A DNA stretch of 64,000 nt, taken from positions 44,010 through 108,009 of the forward strand of contig JBOEGT010000054.1 in assembly GCA_050633585.1 (NCBI GenBank), written 5' to 3'. Position numbers and translations under genes: made by a program. The notes under the pieces were generated by a model. It was not told the origin of the DNA. It made no database searches and saw only the letters and a list, made by a program, of their open reading frames with translations. This stretch comes from CALKZN01 sp050633585. GTDB lineage: Bacteria > Pseudomonadota > Gammaproteobacteria > Arenicellales > Arenicellaceae. Below, one piece after another: positions 15,516 through 23,959 of this stretch; the stretch's first letter is position 1, and every line of letters starts with the position of its first letter.

Positions 15516-15752
15516 ATGACCCTAAGTAATACGGAACAAGAAATGGTTTGGATTAATGCATGGAATGATTTGGCTGCTCTCATACAGCAATATCCCGATG
15601 CGTTTATCTTGACTCCTGACTTTACAGAAGTATCCAAAGAGGAAGCTGAATCTTGGATTCAACGCTCTGCATATGAAAGCAATACAATCAGTTTCAGAGC
15701 AGATTACTTTAAAGGCATTACTTCAATATTTATTCATCAGGAGCCTGCTTAA
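15516..15752 (+). CDS. Hypothetical protein at the right end of the cassette array
   Basis: A 78-aa acidic soluble protein of unknown function, rich in aromatic residues (MVWINAWNDLAALIQQYPDA near the start, SWIQRSAYE near residue 48). It begins 9 bp after attC 9, as a cassette gene would, but no attC follows its stop; the array appears to end here. Confidence 0.6.
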   Translation: MTLSNTEQEMVWINAWNDLAALIQQYPDAFILTPDFTEVSKEEAESWIQRSAYESNTISFRADYFKGITSIFIHQEPA

Positions 15753-15844
15753 TGAGAAAATACCTTGAAAGAGGCTATAGTTGACACTTGAGTGACTTTT
15801 AATGAATTCTAAGGTCGAAACCAAGCATTTGATGGAAAATTATC

Positions 15845-16342
15845 ATGATCTCGGAGATTGAATTTCCCGCAGTTACTAAGATACACGGTAAAGAGCAAGG
15901 CTCTTATTATCGTGATTCGTTTAAATTTAAAATCAACCAAAGTGATCTCAAGGCGAAACATGTCTATCACGGTATATTTGGCTTTTTACCCAAACCAGTT
16001 CAGTTGGCGTTATCGTTGCGCAACAATCTCGTTAAGTATTTTGGTTTTTCTGCTAGTAATACTCAAATGAGTCTTCCGTTAGCGGACATTGAAGCGGGTA
16101 AAAAAGCAGGATTTCTCACGATTGAGTCTGTTGTCGATTCTGAAATAATTTGCGGCGCTTATGAAGCGAATATGGATATGTGGCTATCGGTATTAATGCT
16201 TTCTGAGCAAGAGTTTGCCGTTTCTACTTTGGTGAATTTAAAAACTAGAACGGGCAAGATATATATGGCTATCGTAAAACCATTTCATAAAGTCATAGCC
16301 AAATACTGTATTAAGCAGGCCCTCAAATCAGGCCGCATATAA
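15845..16342 (+). CDS. DUF2867-like protein (first copy)
   Basis: A 165-aa soluble protein that I place in the DUF2867 family from the pattern: a start around an SDFKF-like segment, a GFLPKPVQLALSLRNNLVKY stretch near residue 45, a beta-rich centre with GAYEANMDMWLSVLM, and the C-terminal YMAIVKPFHKVIAKYCIKQA helix. Members are found alone or fused to SDR domains; the activity is unknown. A second, diverged member lies at 17706. No attC flanks it. Confidence 0.65.
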   Translation: MISEIEFPAVTKIHGKEQGSYYRDSFKFKINQSDLKAKHVYHGIFGFLPKPVQLALSLRNNLVKYFGFSASNTQMSLPLADIEAGKKAGFLTIESVVDSEIICGAYEANMDMWLSVLMLSEQEFAVSTLVNLKTRTGKIYMAIVKPFHKVIAKYCIKQALKSGRI

Positions 16343-16563
16343 CGCGTGAAGTCTTAGGTTTTTTAGTGTTTTTGATGAAAAAACTAAAGGCGAAAAACTA
16401 TATTTAGTACACATTTCGTCAAGAATAGTACTAGTTTTGGTAAATAGATTGTTATTAAAATTCAATGTATGAATAGGCATGGCGCAGAACACGGGCTAAC
16501 TCAGGTTGAGTAGTTTCAGGTGCCTTCATCACTTTTTAATAGCATCGATTGAAAGAAAAAATT

Positions 16564-17112
16564 ATGAAAAAAAATCTTATAATATTTGTACTGATGAGTG
16601 TGTTGTCTGTTCCGTTAACGGCGTTTTCAGCTGCTCCAGAAGGCACGGTCGAGGTTATGCTGGCGTCCAATTTGGATGAAGCGCGTGGCTATTGCTTGGA
16701 TATTGCCGGCGGCAAAGGTGCAAATGCCCCGTTGGATAAAGGGTTGCAAGCGCACACTTGCTATCATTACACCGGCACTATACTTGAAGATCAAGGCTTT
16801 GATGCATCATTAATTAGTCAAGGGAGGTTCCGCATTTCTTATTTTGATGTTTGTATGTTAGTGGCTTCGGTAGAGGTTGGAGAGGGCGTTTCTTTAGGAA
16901 AATGTGGTGATTCAAATCATCAGAAATTCACGTTGAAATCCAATGGCCAGCTGATCTCACAAATGGATCCTACACTGTGTGTTACCGTGAGTAGCACGCA
17001 AAAGAAAGAAGGGAGAGGCGGTTCGCCTGTACATGTGATGCGACCCTTGTCTTTGCAATTATGTGATGAAGCTGCTCAATCACATCAAACGTGGCTGATT
17101 AACAAATTGTAG
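16564..17112 (+). CDS. Secreted ricin-B-like (beta-trefoil) protein
   Basis: A 182-aa exported protein (start taken at ATG 16564; ATG 16549 would add five residues). Signal peptide of about 25 residues ending LTAFSAA. The mature domain has repeated units of the type YCLDIAGG ... and CVTVSS ..., with six or seven cysteines that could pair, and ends HQTWLINKL, close to the QxW motif that closes ricin-type trefoil repeats. A carbohydrate- or surface-binding role is inferred. There is no catalytic domain. Confidence 0.6.
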   Translation: MKKNLIIFVLMSVLSVPLTAFSAAPEGTVEVMLASNLDEARGYCLDIAGGKGANAPLDKGLQAHTCYHYTGTILEDQGFDASLISQGRFRISYFDVCMLVASVEVGEGVSLGKCGDSNHQKFTLKSNGQLISQMDPTLCVTVSSTQKKEGRGGSPVHVMRPLSLQLCDEAAQSHQTWLINKL

Positions 17113-17153
17113 ATATTAATACGGCGCTCTTTAGGGTGTAGGGTACACATCAT

Positions 17154-17555
17154 ATGAATATACCGATACTGATTGCTGCAGCATTGTGTTTTATTGCATT
17201 TTTTGCTCATGCGTTTGTTGGCGACAAAGAGTTTAAACAGTTAAAACCTCTTTCTGATAGCGAAGACAAAATCAGAGAAACATGGGTTCAGACGCGAAGT
17301 GGATGGCACTGGGTGAGTGTTGATCTGTTGTTGTCTGGTGTTCTTCTAGTGATGATTGCCGTTAGCGACGTCATTCAAGCGAAACAGGAAGTGCTTGTCT
17401 TGTTAAGTGTTTATTATGCTATGACGGGTTTTGTGTGGATAAGCACAGTGTTTTTTTCTAGGAATCATAATAAGCAATTACTCGTGCTAGGGCAGTGGAT
17501 GTTTTGCTTCCTAGTGAGCGTTTTAATTTATTATGGTAGTTTATCGCATGTATGA
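17154..17555 (+). CDS. Four-helix membrane protein, unknown function
   Basis: A 133-aa protein with four hydrophobic segments (about residues 3-20, 58-76, 82-102, 113-130). A cytosolic loop after the first segment carries KEFKQLKPLSDSEDKIRET and WVQTRSGWHWVSVDLLLSG. No family is assigned. It is followed by a small possible terminator at 17578. Confidence 0.7.
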   Translation: MNIPILIAAALCFIAFFAHAFVGDKEFKQLKPLSDSEDKIRETWVQTRSGWHWVSVDLLLSGVLLVMIAVSDVIQAKQEVLVLLSVYYAMTGFVWISTVFFSRNHNKQLLVLGQWMFCFLVSVLIYYGSLSHV

Positions 17556-17577
17556 CATCGTCGTCATAAAGTCATAA

Positions 17578-17600
17578 AAATGCCCATAAAGAGGGCGTTT
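17578..17600 (+). terminator. Possible small terminator hairpin
   Basis: AAATGCCC ... GGGCGTTT forms an 8-bp stem (one wobble pair) with a seven-base loop, followed by GTTGT. Located 23 bp after the membrane-protein stop. The stem is short and the T tract interrupted, so it is tentative. Confidence 0.4.
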
Positions 17601-17705
17601 GTTGTACTCTCTTGTTAAGTGTGGAGCTACTGATAAGGCATTATGATTATTGATGTTAGGAAACTAACAAGTTGATTTTCCATAAAAGCAATAGAGGGTT
17701 AATAG

Positions 17706-18161
17706 ATGGTTAAGGTGATTGAATCGCAACTTCCGCAAGGGAGTGTTTTAGCAGACCGAGTATCACCGACAGACTTTTTGGATTGTTTCGAGGTGTCTTC
17801 GGATATTGCTGTGAGAAAAGCGGCAAATATTATCGTCGATTTTCCTCCTTGGGCAAAGTTCTTGCTATTGATTCGTAAGGTAGTGACTGTGCCGTTTGGT
17901 TTATCTAATGATGGTCCTCCAGCAGCGGACAAAATAGGTCCATTTCCGGTTGAACTTGAAACAGAAAATGAGTTGGTCGCTGGCTTTAACGACAAGCATC
18001 TTGATTTTAGGGTGTCCGTGATATCTCAGGATAAAAAGGTATATTTGGCAACATGGGTTCATCCTAATAATGTTGGAGGGCGTTTCTATCTTTCGGTGAT
18101 TCTTCCTTTTCACGTCCTTATTGCGCGGAATGCGCTTTTACGGGTTGCCGCTCAACGCTAA
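17706..18161 (+). CDS. DUF2867-like protein (second copy)
   Basis: A 151-aa soluble protein, in the same family as the one at 15845 by layout: a short N-terminal strand, FPPWAKFLLLIRKVVTVPFG near residue 50, a central strand region with HLDFRVSVISQDKKVYLATW, and the C-terminal FYLSVILPFHVLIARNALLR helix. The two copies are clearly diverged at residue level. Function is unknown. Start ATG at 17706 after GAGGG. Confidence 0.68.
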   Translation: MVKVIESQLPQGSVLADRVSPTDFLDCFEVSSDIAVRKAANIIVDFPPWAKFLLLIRKVVTVPFGLSNDGPPAADKIGPFPVELETENELVAGFNDKHLDFRVSVISQDKKVYLATWVHPNNVGGRFYLSVILPFHVLIARNALLRVAAQR

Positions 18162-18210
18162 GCTTCTAAATTTTCCAACGTAGACTTTTCATAAAAAACA
18201 ACAACGCTAT

Positions 18211-18705
18211 ATGGCACGATTAATTTTAGTGTGTGGACCGACGGGTGCAGGCAAAACAACTTATTCATTATCTCTATCTAAAGAGATAGAAGCGATTCGG
18301 TTTTCAATTGACCCTTGGATGCAAACGCTGTTCTCCAAGGACATGACTGCACTTGGGTACTCATGGATGATTGAGCGAGTAATGAGGTGTTATGAACAGA
18401 TTTGGGAGGTGAGTGAGCAAATTCTAACGTTTGATGGTCATGTGGTATTAGATCTGGGTTTTACGACCAAAGAGCAAAGAGATACTTTTTCTAGCAAGGC
18501 CAAGCAGCTAAACATTAATGCTGAAATACATTATTTGGATGCGCCAAAAGATATTCGGCAACAACGTATTGTGAAGCGAAACACAGAGAAAGACCCTGCT
18601 GTTTACGCCTTCGATGTCACCGATGCAATGTTTCATTTTATGGAAGCAAAATTTGAAGTTCCAAGCCAAGAGGAGCTTCAATATGGGGGTAAGATAAATG
18701 TATGA
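18211..18705 (+). CDS. P-loop kinase-like ATPase (AAA_33/zeta-toxin type)
   Basis: A 164-aa cytoplasmic nucleotide-binding protein. Walker A is CGPTGAGKTTYSLSL near residue 8, then FSIDPWMQTLF (near residue 34) with the usual Asp, a LDLGFTT strand end (near 80), and a lid-like arginine-rich segment DAPKDIRQQRIVKRN near residue 110. This layout fits small AAA_33 kinases that phosphorylate metabolites, aminoglycosides or RNA ends; the substrate cannot be told. It is not a complete zeta toxin and has no partner antitoxin gene. Confidence 0.8.
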   Translation: MARLILVCGPTGAGKTTYSLSLSKEIEAIRFSIDPWMQTLFSKDMTALGYSWMIERVMRCYEQIWEVSEQILTFDGHVVLDLGFTTKEQRDTFSSKAKQLNINAEIHYLDAPKDIRQQRIVKRNTEKDPAVYAFDVTDAMFHFMEAKFEVPSQEELQYGGKINV

Positions 18706-18778
18706 TGCTTGCGCTTGCGTCAAGAATCACGCCAAAACCTGAATGAGATAGCAAGACGTTAGTGAAAAGGAATTAACA

Positions 18779-19294
18779 ATGTCAACAAATGCATTAATGG
18801 ATATATTTCAAAAACTCGAGTCTTTTACTGACTATTTAAGCGCAGCAGCACCCTTTATTTTCTTTTTTGTGGGGTGTGGGTTAATTTTGATGGATCGATA
18901 TTATGCTTTTCAATTGAGTCGCCGAAAAAACCTCAGTGTTGAAGCAAAAATCACCAAATCAGAAGTCTCTGAACGATTATCGAATCATGGTCATGATGGA
19001 TCAACGATGATGTACCGTCCAGTGATTGAGTATGATTACGCAGTGAATGGAGTGCTTTATCAATCAGATCGTATTGCGTTTTCTTCCCGTGCATTTGCAT
19101 CAAATAATAAAGAAAGCATGGAGTCACTTTCACAACAGTATTCGGTAGGGAAAACGGTAACTGTTTTTGTGAATAGTGATAATCACCAAGATGCTTATCT
19201 CATCGAAACATCACCGAATGAACGGGCACTGCTTGTTATGGGTTGTGTATTTATCCTATGCAGCCTTGTGATCTATACGATATTTGCTTCATAA
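18779..19294 (+). CDS. DUF3592-like membrane protein
   Basis: A 171-aa protein with two transmembrane segments (about residues 24-42 and 147-168) bracketing an extracytoplasmic beta domain. The central part YRPVIEYDYAVNGVLYQSDR (near residue 78) and YSVGKTVTVFVNSDNHQDAY (near residue 120) are typical of DUF3592. Function is unknown. The gene is alone and is followed by the convergent lacI-type gene. Confidence 0.75.
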   Translation: MSTNALMDIFQKLESFTDYLSAAAPFIFFFVGCGLILMDRYYAFQLSRRKNLSVEAKITKSEVSERLSNHGHDGSTMMYRPVIEYDYAVNGVLYQSDRIAFSSRAFASNNKESMESLSQQYSVGKTVTVFVNSDNHQDAYLIETSPNERALLVMGCVFILCSLVIYTIFAS

Positions 19295-19386
19295 CGTACA
19301 CAACGTATTAAGTAATGGCATCAAAAGCCAAGGCACCTAAATCGTGTTTCTCATTATGCCGATTTTGAATGTGGATAAGTTTGAAC

Positions 19387-20403
19387 TTATCTCTCATTAG
19401 CTGGCTTAGCGGTAGTTTCTCCAATGATTAACGTTGCTTTGAGCTCTATATGTTGTAGTGTTTGACCGCCTTTTCCAATGCTTTCCAGCAGGTAACGTGC
19501 CGCTTCTAGTCCCATGGCTTTCGCTGGAACGCTAATGGTGGTCAGAGGTTTATCAAGGGCTGAAGCGATTTCAATGTTGTCAAAGCCACTGATGGAGATG
19601 TCTTCTGGAACTGTTAAGCCTAAGTCTCGTGCTGCTGCCATGGCGCCAATAGCTAAGATGTCATTACCACAAAAAACCGCAGTCGTTTCGGGGTGCTCTT
19701 TCATAATTGTGTGCATGGCCGCCTTGCCTTTATCAATAGAATACTTACATTCAATGAATGTAGTTAATCGTTTCCCATTGGCTTCAAAATGATTTCTAGC
19801 GCCATTGATTCGTTGCAAAGCGCGATCATTATTTTCGATAAACCCTGAAATAATAGCGATATTGTGATGGCCAAGTTGTGTTAAGTGCTTCGCCAGTTGT
19901 TCGCCTGCATCAACGTTATCAAAACCAATACAGCTATAGTGAGATTCTTGGTTGTATATCCATAAGTTCACATATGGAATTTGGTGTAATTCAATGGCAG
20001 AAATCACTTCAGGTGCATGGTCTTCGCCCACGAGGACAATAGCATCTACTCCACGTGAGAGTAGGGAGTTCACACTGCGAAGTTCTTCGGTTAAAGAGTA
20101 CTCACTGCTGGCTAGCAGTAAGGTGTAGTTTGCTTCCGTGATCCCTCGTTGAAGTGCTTGAATGGCCTCGGCAAAAATCGCGTTATCAATCGTTGGAACA
20201 ATGACACCGATAGAACGTGTCCGTTTAGATGCCAATGCTCGTGCAGCACCATGCGGAACGTATCCTAATTGTTGAATTGTTTGGTTAATTTTTTCTCGAA
20301 CAGATGCTTTGACTAAATCAGGAGTGTTCAAACAGCGTGACACGGTAGCGGTTGAAACGCCGGCCGAATCAGCAACATCTTGGAGTGTGGGCTTATTTTT
20401 CAA
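19387..20403 (-). CDS. LacI-family repressor of the adjacent TRAP/dehydrogenase operon
   Basis: A 338-aa LacI/GalR-type regulator. The N-terminal helix-turn-helix (TLQDVADSAGVSTATVSRCL, residues 5-24) with the minor-groove hinge (ARALASKRTRSIGVIVP) is complete, followed by the periplasmic-binding-like sensor domain (residues 62-330). It is transcribed away from the operon starting at 20621, and the perfect TGTAAGCGCTTACA-centred palindrome in the shared region has the CG-centred form expected for LacI-family operators. It probably represses the operon until its substrate or an intermediate binds. Confidence 0.92.
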   Translation of the reverse strand: MKNKPTLQDVADSAGVSTATVSRCLNTPDLVKASVREKINQTIQQLGYVPHGAARALASKRTRSIGVIVPTIDNAIFAEAIQALQRGITEANYTLLLASSEYSLTEELRSVNSLLSRGVDAIVLVGEDHAPEVISAIELHQIPYVNLWIYNQESHYSCIGFDNVDAGEQLAKHLTQLGHHNIAIISGFIENNDRALQRINGARNHFEANGKRLTTFIECKYSIDKGKAAMHTIMKEHPETTAVFCGNDILAIGAMAAARDLGLTVPEDISISGFDNIEIASALDKPLTTISVPAKAMGLEAARYLLESIGKGGQTLQHIELKATLIIGETTAKPANER

Positions 20404-20555
20404 TGTATTGATTTAACTGTTTTGCCATGAATAACTGATTATAAACTGTCTGGTTCTGGTTTTTAGAACAAAGTTTTAGATTGTATTTATTGATGGCTAT
20501 TCAGTGACTTGTCAGTGTTTTGTAGCGCCAAAAAACTTACTTTCTTAAAATTAAG

Positions 20556-20604
20556 TTGACAGCTGTTCTTAGTCAGCTCTAAAATGTAAGCGCTTACATT
20601 TTAG
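20556..20604 (+). promoter_or_regulatory. Promoter and LacI-type operator of the TRAP/dehydrogenase operon
   Basis: TTGACA (20556-20561) and TAAAAT (20580-20585) make a good -35/-10 pair with an 18-bp spacer. A perfect 26-bp palindrome centred on TGTAAGCGCTTACA spans 20579-20604 and covers the -10 box and presumed transcription start, so a bound repressor would block initiation. A GAAAGGAAAGG ribosome-binding region follows directly. Confidence 0.85.
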
Positions 20605-20620
20605 AAAGGAAAGGTTGCAC

Positions 20621-20836
20621 ATGTCATTTCAATCATTTTTTAGAAGGCCATATTTAGTTTTCATCGCACTGTTTTCTCTATACGTCCTCAACATATTCGT
20701 TGGAAAAATATCTCTACATGTGACTGACCGTTCTCTTCCATTGAGTCTAAGTGGAACTGTTGAGTTCTTGCTGCTCTTTGTTGCCTGCATATTTTTTGTT
20801 GTGGGTATTTTGCAAGCTGAGTCATCCGAAAAATGA
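20621..20836 (+). CDS. Small two-helix membrane protein heading the TRAP operon
   Basis: A 71-aa protein of unknown function, the first gene after the regulated promoter. The start is ATG 20621 with AGGAAAGG about 8 bp upstream; an upstream TTG at 20615 is less likely. Two hydrophobic segments (about residues 10-28 and 43-64) flank a short polar loop (HVTDRSLPLSLSGT). Its placement suggests a role with the TRAP transporter or in the cell's response to its substrate. It is not a DctQ homologue, since that gene is present separately. Confidence 0.7.
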   Translation: MSFQSFFRRPYLVFIALFSLYVLNIFVGKISLHVTDRSLPLSLSGTVEFLLLFVACIFFVVGILQAESSEK

Positions 20837-20880
20837 AAATAAAAATAATCTATTAACAATAAAGCGAGGAGTAGGTTTCC

Positions 20881-22026
20881 ATGAAAAAAACTAACAATAC
20901 ATTTTCACCAGAAAGGCGTCGTTTCTTTTCTGTCAGCGGCACATATGGTTTTACCGTAGCGACAATTGCCCTGACATCGGGTGTCTTAATGTCTGATGAA
21001 GCAGTCGCAGCGATTTCTAAAGAAGAATCGGCCCGCGAGAAAGGCGCAAAGCACAAAATGATCATCGCCACCGCTTATGTCTTGGGAGCATCTCGTAGCT
21101 ACCCCATTATGCAATTGGATTTTAAAGAAAATATTCAAAACCTAACGAATAGAGATGTCTATGTGAAGCTAGCCCCCGGTGGTCAATTAGGCGCTGGTGG
21201 CGCTTTAGCGCAAAAAGTACAACAGGGCACTATTCAAGCAGCCCAACATTCATTATCAAATTTTGCCCCATTTGCGCCAGCGGTAGACTTAATTAATGTC
21301 CCTTATTGGTGTGGTGAGAATCAAAAATTCACCAACCTTGTGAACTCGGACACATGGAAAACTGAAATTAATCCAAAAGTGGAATCAAAAGGCTTTTTGC
21401 CATTATGGTATGTCAATATTGATCCGCGTGTTGTGGCCTTACGCAAAGGCATGGAAGGGCCGATTAAAACGCCTGACCAAATGGCGGGCATCAAGTTCCG
21501 TGTGCCAGGTTCAAAAATTTTGCAACAGTTTTACCGTCTCTTGGGCGCCAACCCAACGCCAGTTGCTTGGGGTGAAACGCCGTCAGCCATCAAACAAGGG
21601 GTAGCCGATGCGTTAGATCCTTCCGTTGAAGCACTTAATGTGTTTGGTTTTAAAGATGTGCTATCACATGTGACGTTTATCCGCTCGGTACCTGATGCGC
21701 AAGTTTATTCGTGTAATCTTGAGTGGTTTAAATCACTGCCAGCTAAAACCCAGGATGCCATTATGTTTGCGAGTGATGTTACGGCACAACAAAACTTAGC
21801 AAAAGTCCCTGGTGCACGAGGGTATGCAATGGCAGAGCTGGCGAATTCAGGCGTTCAGTTTTATTCTCCAACGAGTGACGAGCTTCAACAATGGAAAGAT
21901 AAAGCAGGCCATCAATTAGCCGCTTGGGATGATACAAAGAAAGAATTGGCAGGCTCTATTGATACCTTTAACAAGCTATTAGAAGCGGCTGAAACGCAAG
22001 GCAAGTATTACGTTCACGATGTCTAA
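20881..22026 (+). CDS. TRAP transporter substrate-binding protein (DctP family)
   Basis: A 381-aa periplasmic binding protein of a TRAP transporter. The N-terminus has a twin-arginine-like signal (ERRRFFSVSGTYGFTVATIA, residues 17-36), so export in folded form is possible. The mature part shows the DctP pattern: GPIKTPDQMAGIKFRVPGS near residue 193 with the conserved arginine that binds the substrate acid group, and WGETPSAIKQGVADALDPS near residue 222. That arginine fits an acidic substrate such as a sulfonate or carboxylate. The gene overlaps the next by 8 bp. Confidence 0.93.
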   Translation: MKKTNNTFSPERRRFFSVSGTYGFTVATIALTSGVLMSDEAVAAISKEESAREKGAKHKMIIATAYVLGASRSYPIMQLDFKENIQNLTNRDVYVKLAPGGQLGAGGALAQKVQQGTIQAAQHSLSNFAPFAPAVDLINVPYWCGENQKFTNLVNSDTWKTEINPKVESKGFLPLWYVNIDPRVVALRKGMEGPIKTPDQMAGIKFRVPGSKILQQFYRLLGANPTPVAWGETPSAIKQGVADALDPSVEALNVFGFKDVLSHVTFIRSVPDAQVYSCNLEWFKSLPAKTQDAIMFASDVTAQQNLAKVPGARGYAMAELANSGVQFYSPTSDELQQWKDKAGHQLAAWDDTKKELAGSIDTFNKLLEAAETQGKYYVHDV

Positions 22027-22576
22027 TCCGACGCAAAATACACCGAACACTCACGTACAAAAACCTAGTTTTTGGCAGCGAGTGGATAGTGAGGGAGAGC
22101 GTTGGCTTTTGCTAACGTTCTACACCCTCATTGTTCTGGTGATTGGTGTAGAGGTGGTGCGGCGGTTTGTGCTGTCGTACTCCTCCATTTGGGGAGAAGA
22201 AGTCGCACGTTATGCCTTTATTTATCTTGCGTGGATTGGTACGTCTGCGGCCGTGCGAGATCGCGCTCATATTCGCATTGATGTGATACAACAATTTCTT
22301 TCAAGGAAAGGAAAATTAGCCATGTATATCTTTGGGGATGTCGTGACATTGGTGATTTCGTTATTTGCAATCTATTTTTCATTTGAGACCTTGGCCACAT
22401 CCATGAAGTTTGGGTCAGTGACTCATGGCTTAGGTGTGAGTCAAGCATGGTTTATTGCCGCGGTCCCTCTGGGGTTTAGTATGGTGATATTTAGGCTGCT
22501 TCAGTCGTTGAAAAGAGACATTGGCATGTGGAACACTGATGAACCGCTCTATACTGGCAAGAAGCTATTTGATTAG
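22019..22576 (+). CDS. TRAP transporter small permease (DctQ family)
   Basis: A 185-aa four-helix membrane subunit of the TRAP transporter. DctQ signature features are visible: WGEEVARYAFIYLAWIGTSA near residue 59, RDRAHIRIDV near 81, and a final helix around 143-162. The ATG overlaps the stop of the binding-protein gene, and the DctM gene follows after 14 bp, so the three are co-translated. Confidence 0.92.
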   Translation: MSNPTQNTPNTHVQKPSFWQRVDSEGERWLLLTFYTLIVLVIGVEVVRRFVLSYSSIWGEEVARYAFIYLAWIGTSAAVRDRAHIRIDVIQQFLSRKGKLAMYIFGDVVTLVISLFAIYFSFETLATSMKFGSVTHGLGVSQAWFIAAVPLGFSMVIFRLLQSLKRDIGMWNTDEPLYTGKKLFD

Positions 22577-22590
22577 CGGGGTTTAAGAAT

Positions 22591-23901
22591 ATGTATAACT
22601 ATTTGAATCCTGAAGTGACACTAAGTTGGGGCTGGGAATTATCGGGTCCTTTATTATTTGGTGTATTGCTTTTTGCCTTAGGAGTCCCCGTGTGGGCAAC
22701 TCTGGGCAGCATGTCGGTATTAATTTTGCATTTTAGTGGTGCACTGCCTTTGTCGTTGTTAGGCGAGTCATTATTTGACGGCATTGATGCGTTTGCATTG
22801 ATAGCCATTCCGCTATTCATTTTGACGGGCGATGTCCTGGTTCGTACAGGATTGTCCCGCAAATTACTGGATATTGCTGAAGCGTTAACGGGTGGAGCCA
22901 AAACAGGTTTTGGTACGGCCACAGTCATTGTTTGCGGTTTTTTTGCTTGTATCTCCGGTTCGGATGCTGCAGGTGCCGCGGGCGTAGGCAGAATGACGAT
23001 CGATCGTCTGGTAGAGCAAGGCTATCCTAAACCGTATGCGTGTGCACTCGTTGCTTCAGGAGCGTGTACAGGCATTCTTATTCCGCCGTCGATTGCCTAT
23101 ATTATCATTGGTTTAATTTTGGGAATTTCAGCGTCAACATTATTTTTGGCTGCCATGATTCCTGGGTTATTTGTGATTATATGCATCATGATTGCAAACA
23201 TTGTGTTGAACCGGATTTATCGTTATGAAGAATCGAAGTATGGTTTTTCATTCAAGCGAATTATCACGACGCTTTATGATGGGCGCTACGCATTAATCGT
23301 GCCAGTGGTTATTTTAGGCGGTATCTATAGTGGCGTATTCACGCCAACTGAAGCGGCTGCAGTTGCTGTGATCACCACGATTATCATAGGCTTGATTCAA
23401 GGCACCATCACATTGGCTGATTTTCCTAAAATGCTGGAAAGTTCAGCCAAGGTCAATGGTGTGATTTTGCCGATCATTGCTTTTTCATTGCCACTTGCTC
23501 AGACCTTAGCGGCACTGGAAGTACCTCAAGGGTTTGTGTATTTAATTACTGATCTCACAAACGATCCAACCATGATTATTCTTATTATGATTGCTATCTT
23601 AATTCTTGCTGGAACGGTGATGGAAACCACGCCGAACATCGTTATTTTAGCCCCCATTATGTTGCCATTAGCTCAAGAAATTGGCATGCATGAAATCCAT
23701 TTCTGCATCATGATGGTGACGGCATTAGGCGTAGGTTTTATCACGCCTCCATTAGGACTGAATCTGTTTGTGGTGTCAGGTATCTCAGGCACTCCCGTTT
23801 TATCAATTGCTCGTTATGCCGTGCCGTTTGTTTTAGCCATGCTAAGTGTTGTGTTGCTATTAGCATTCGTGCCGAGTTTATCGCTATGGGCAATTACATA
23901 A
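22591..23901 (+). CDS. TRAP transporter large permease (DctM family)
   Basis: A 436-aa membrane protein of the ion-transporter superfamily that drives sodium-coupled import. About twelve hydrophobic segments; DctM-typical stretches are IPLFILTGDVLVRTGLSRKL near residue 72, SGSDAAGAAGVGRMTIDRLV near 130, ACTGILIPPSIAYIIIG near 155, and VGFITPPLGLNLFVVSG near 388. Complete and normal in length. Confidence 0.94.
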   Translation: MYNYLNPEVTLSWGWELSGPLLFGVLLFALGVPVWATLGSMSVLILHFSGALPLSLLGESLFDGIDAFALIAIPLFILTGDVLVRTGLSRKLLDIAEALTGGAKTGFGTATVIVCGFFACISGSDAAGAAGVGRMTIDRLVEQGYPKPYACALVASGACTGILIPPSIAYIIIGLILGISASTLFLAAMIPGLFVIICIMIANIVLNRIYRYEESKYGFSFKRIITTLYDGRYALIVPVVILGGIYSGVFTPTEAAAVAVITTIIIGLIQGTITLADFPKMLESSAKVNGVILPIIAFSLPLAQTLAALEVPQGFVYLITDLTNDPTMIILIMIAILILAGTVMETTPNIVILAPIMLPLAQEIGMHEIHFCIMMVTALGVGFITPPLGLNLFVVSGISGTPVLSIARYAVPFVLAMLSVVLLLAFVPSLSLWAIT

Positions 23902-23959
23902 ACCGAAAGCAACAGTGCATTAAAAATTAATACGTCTACAACATTTTGGAGAAAATAAA

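Noticed and set aside
15401..15637. 78-residue minus-strand frame across attC 9
   Set aside because: It is a by-product of the recombination site and the start of the plus-strand gene; no start signal or codon pattern supports it.
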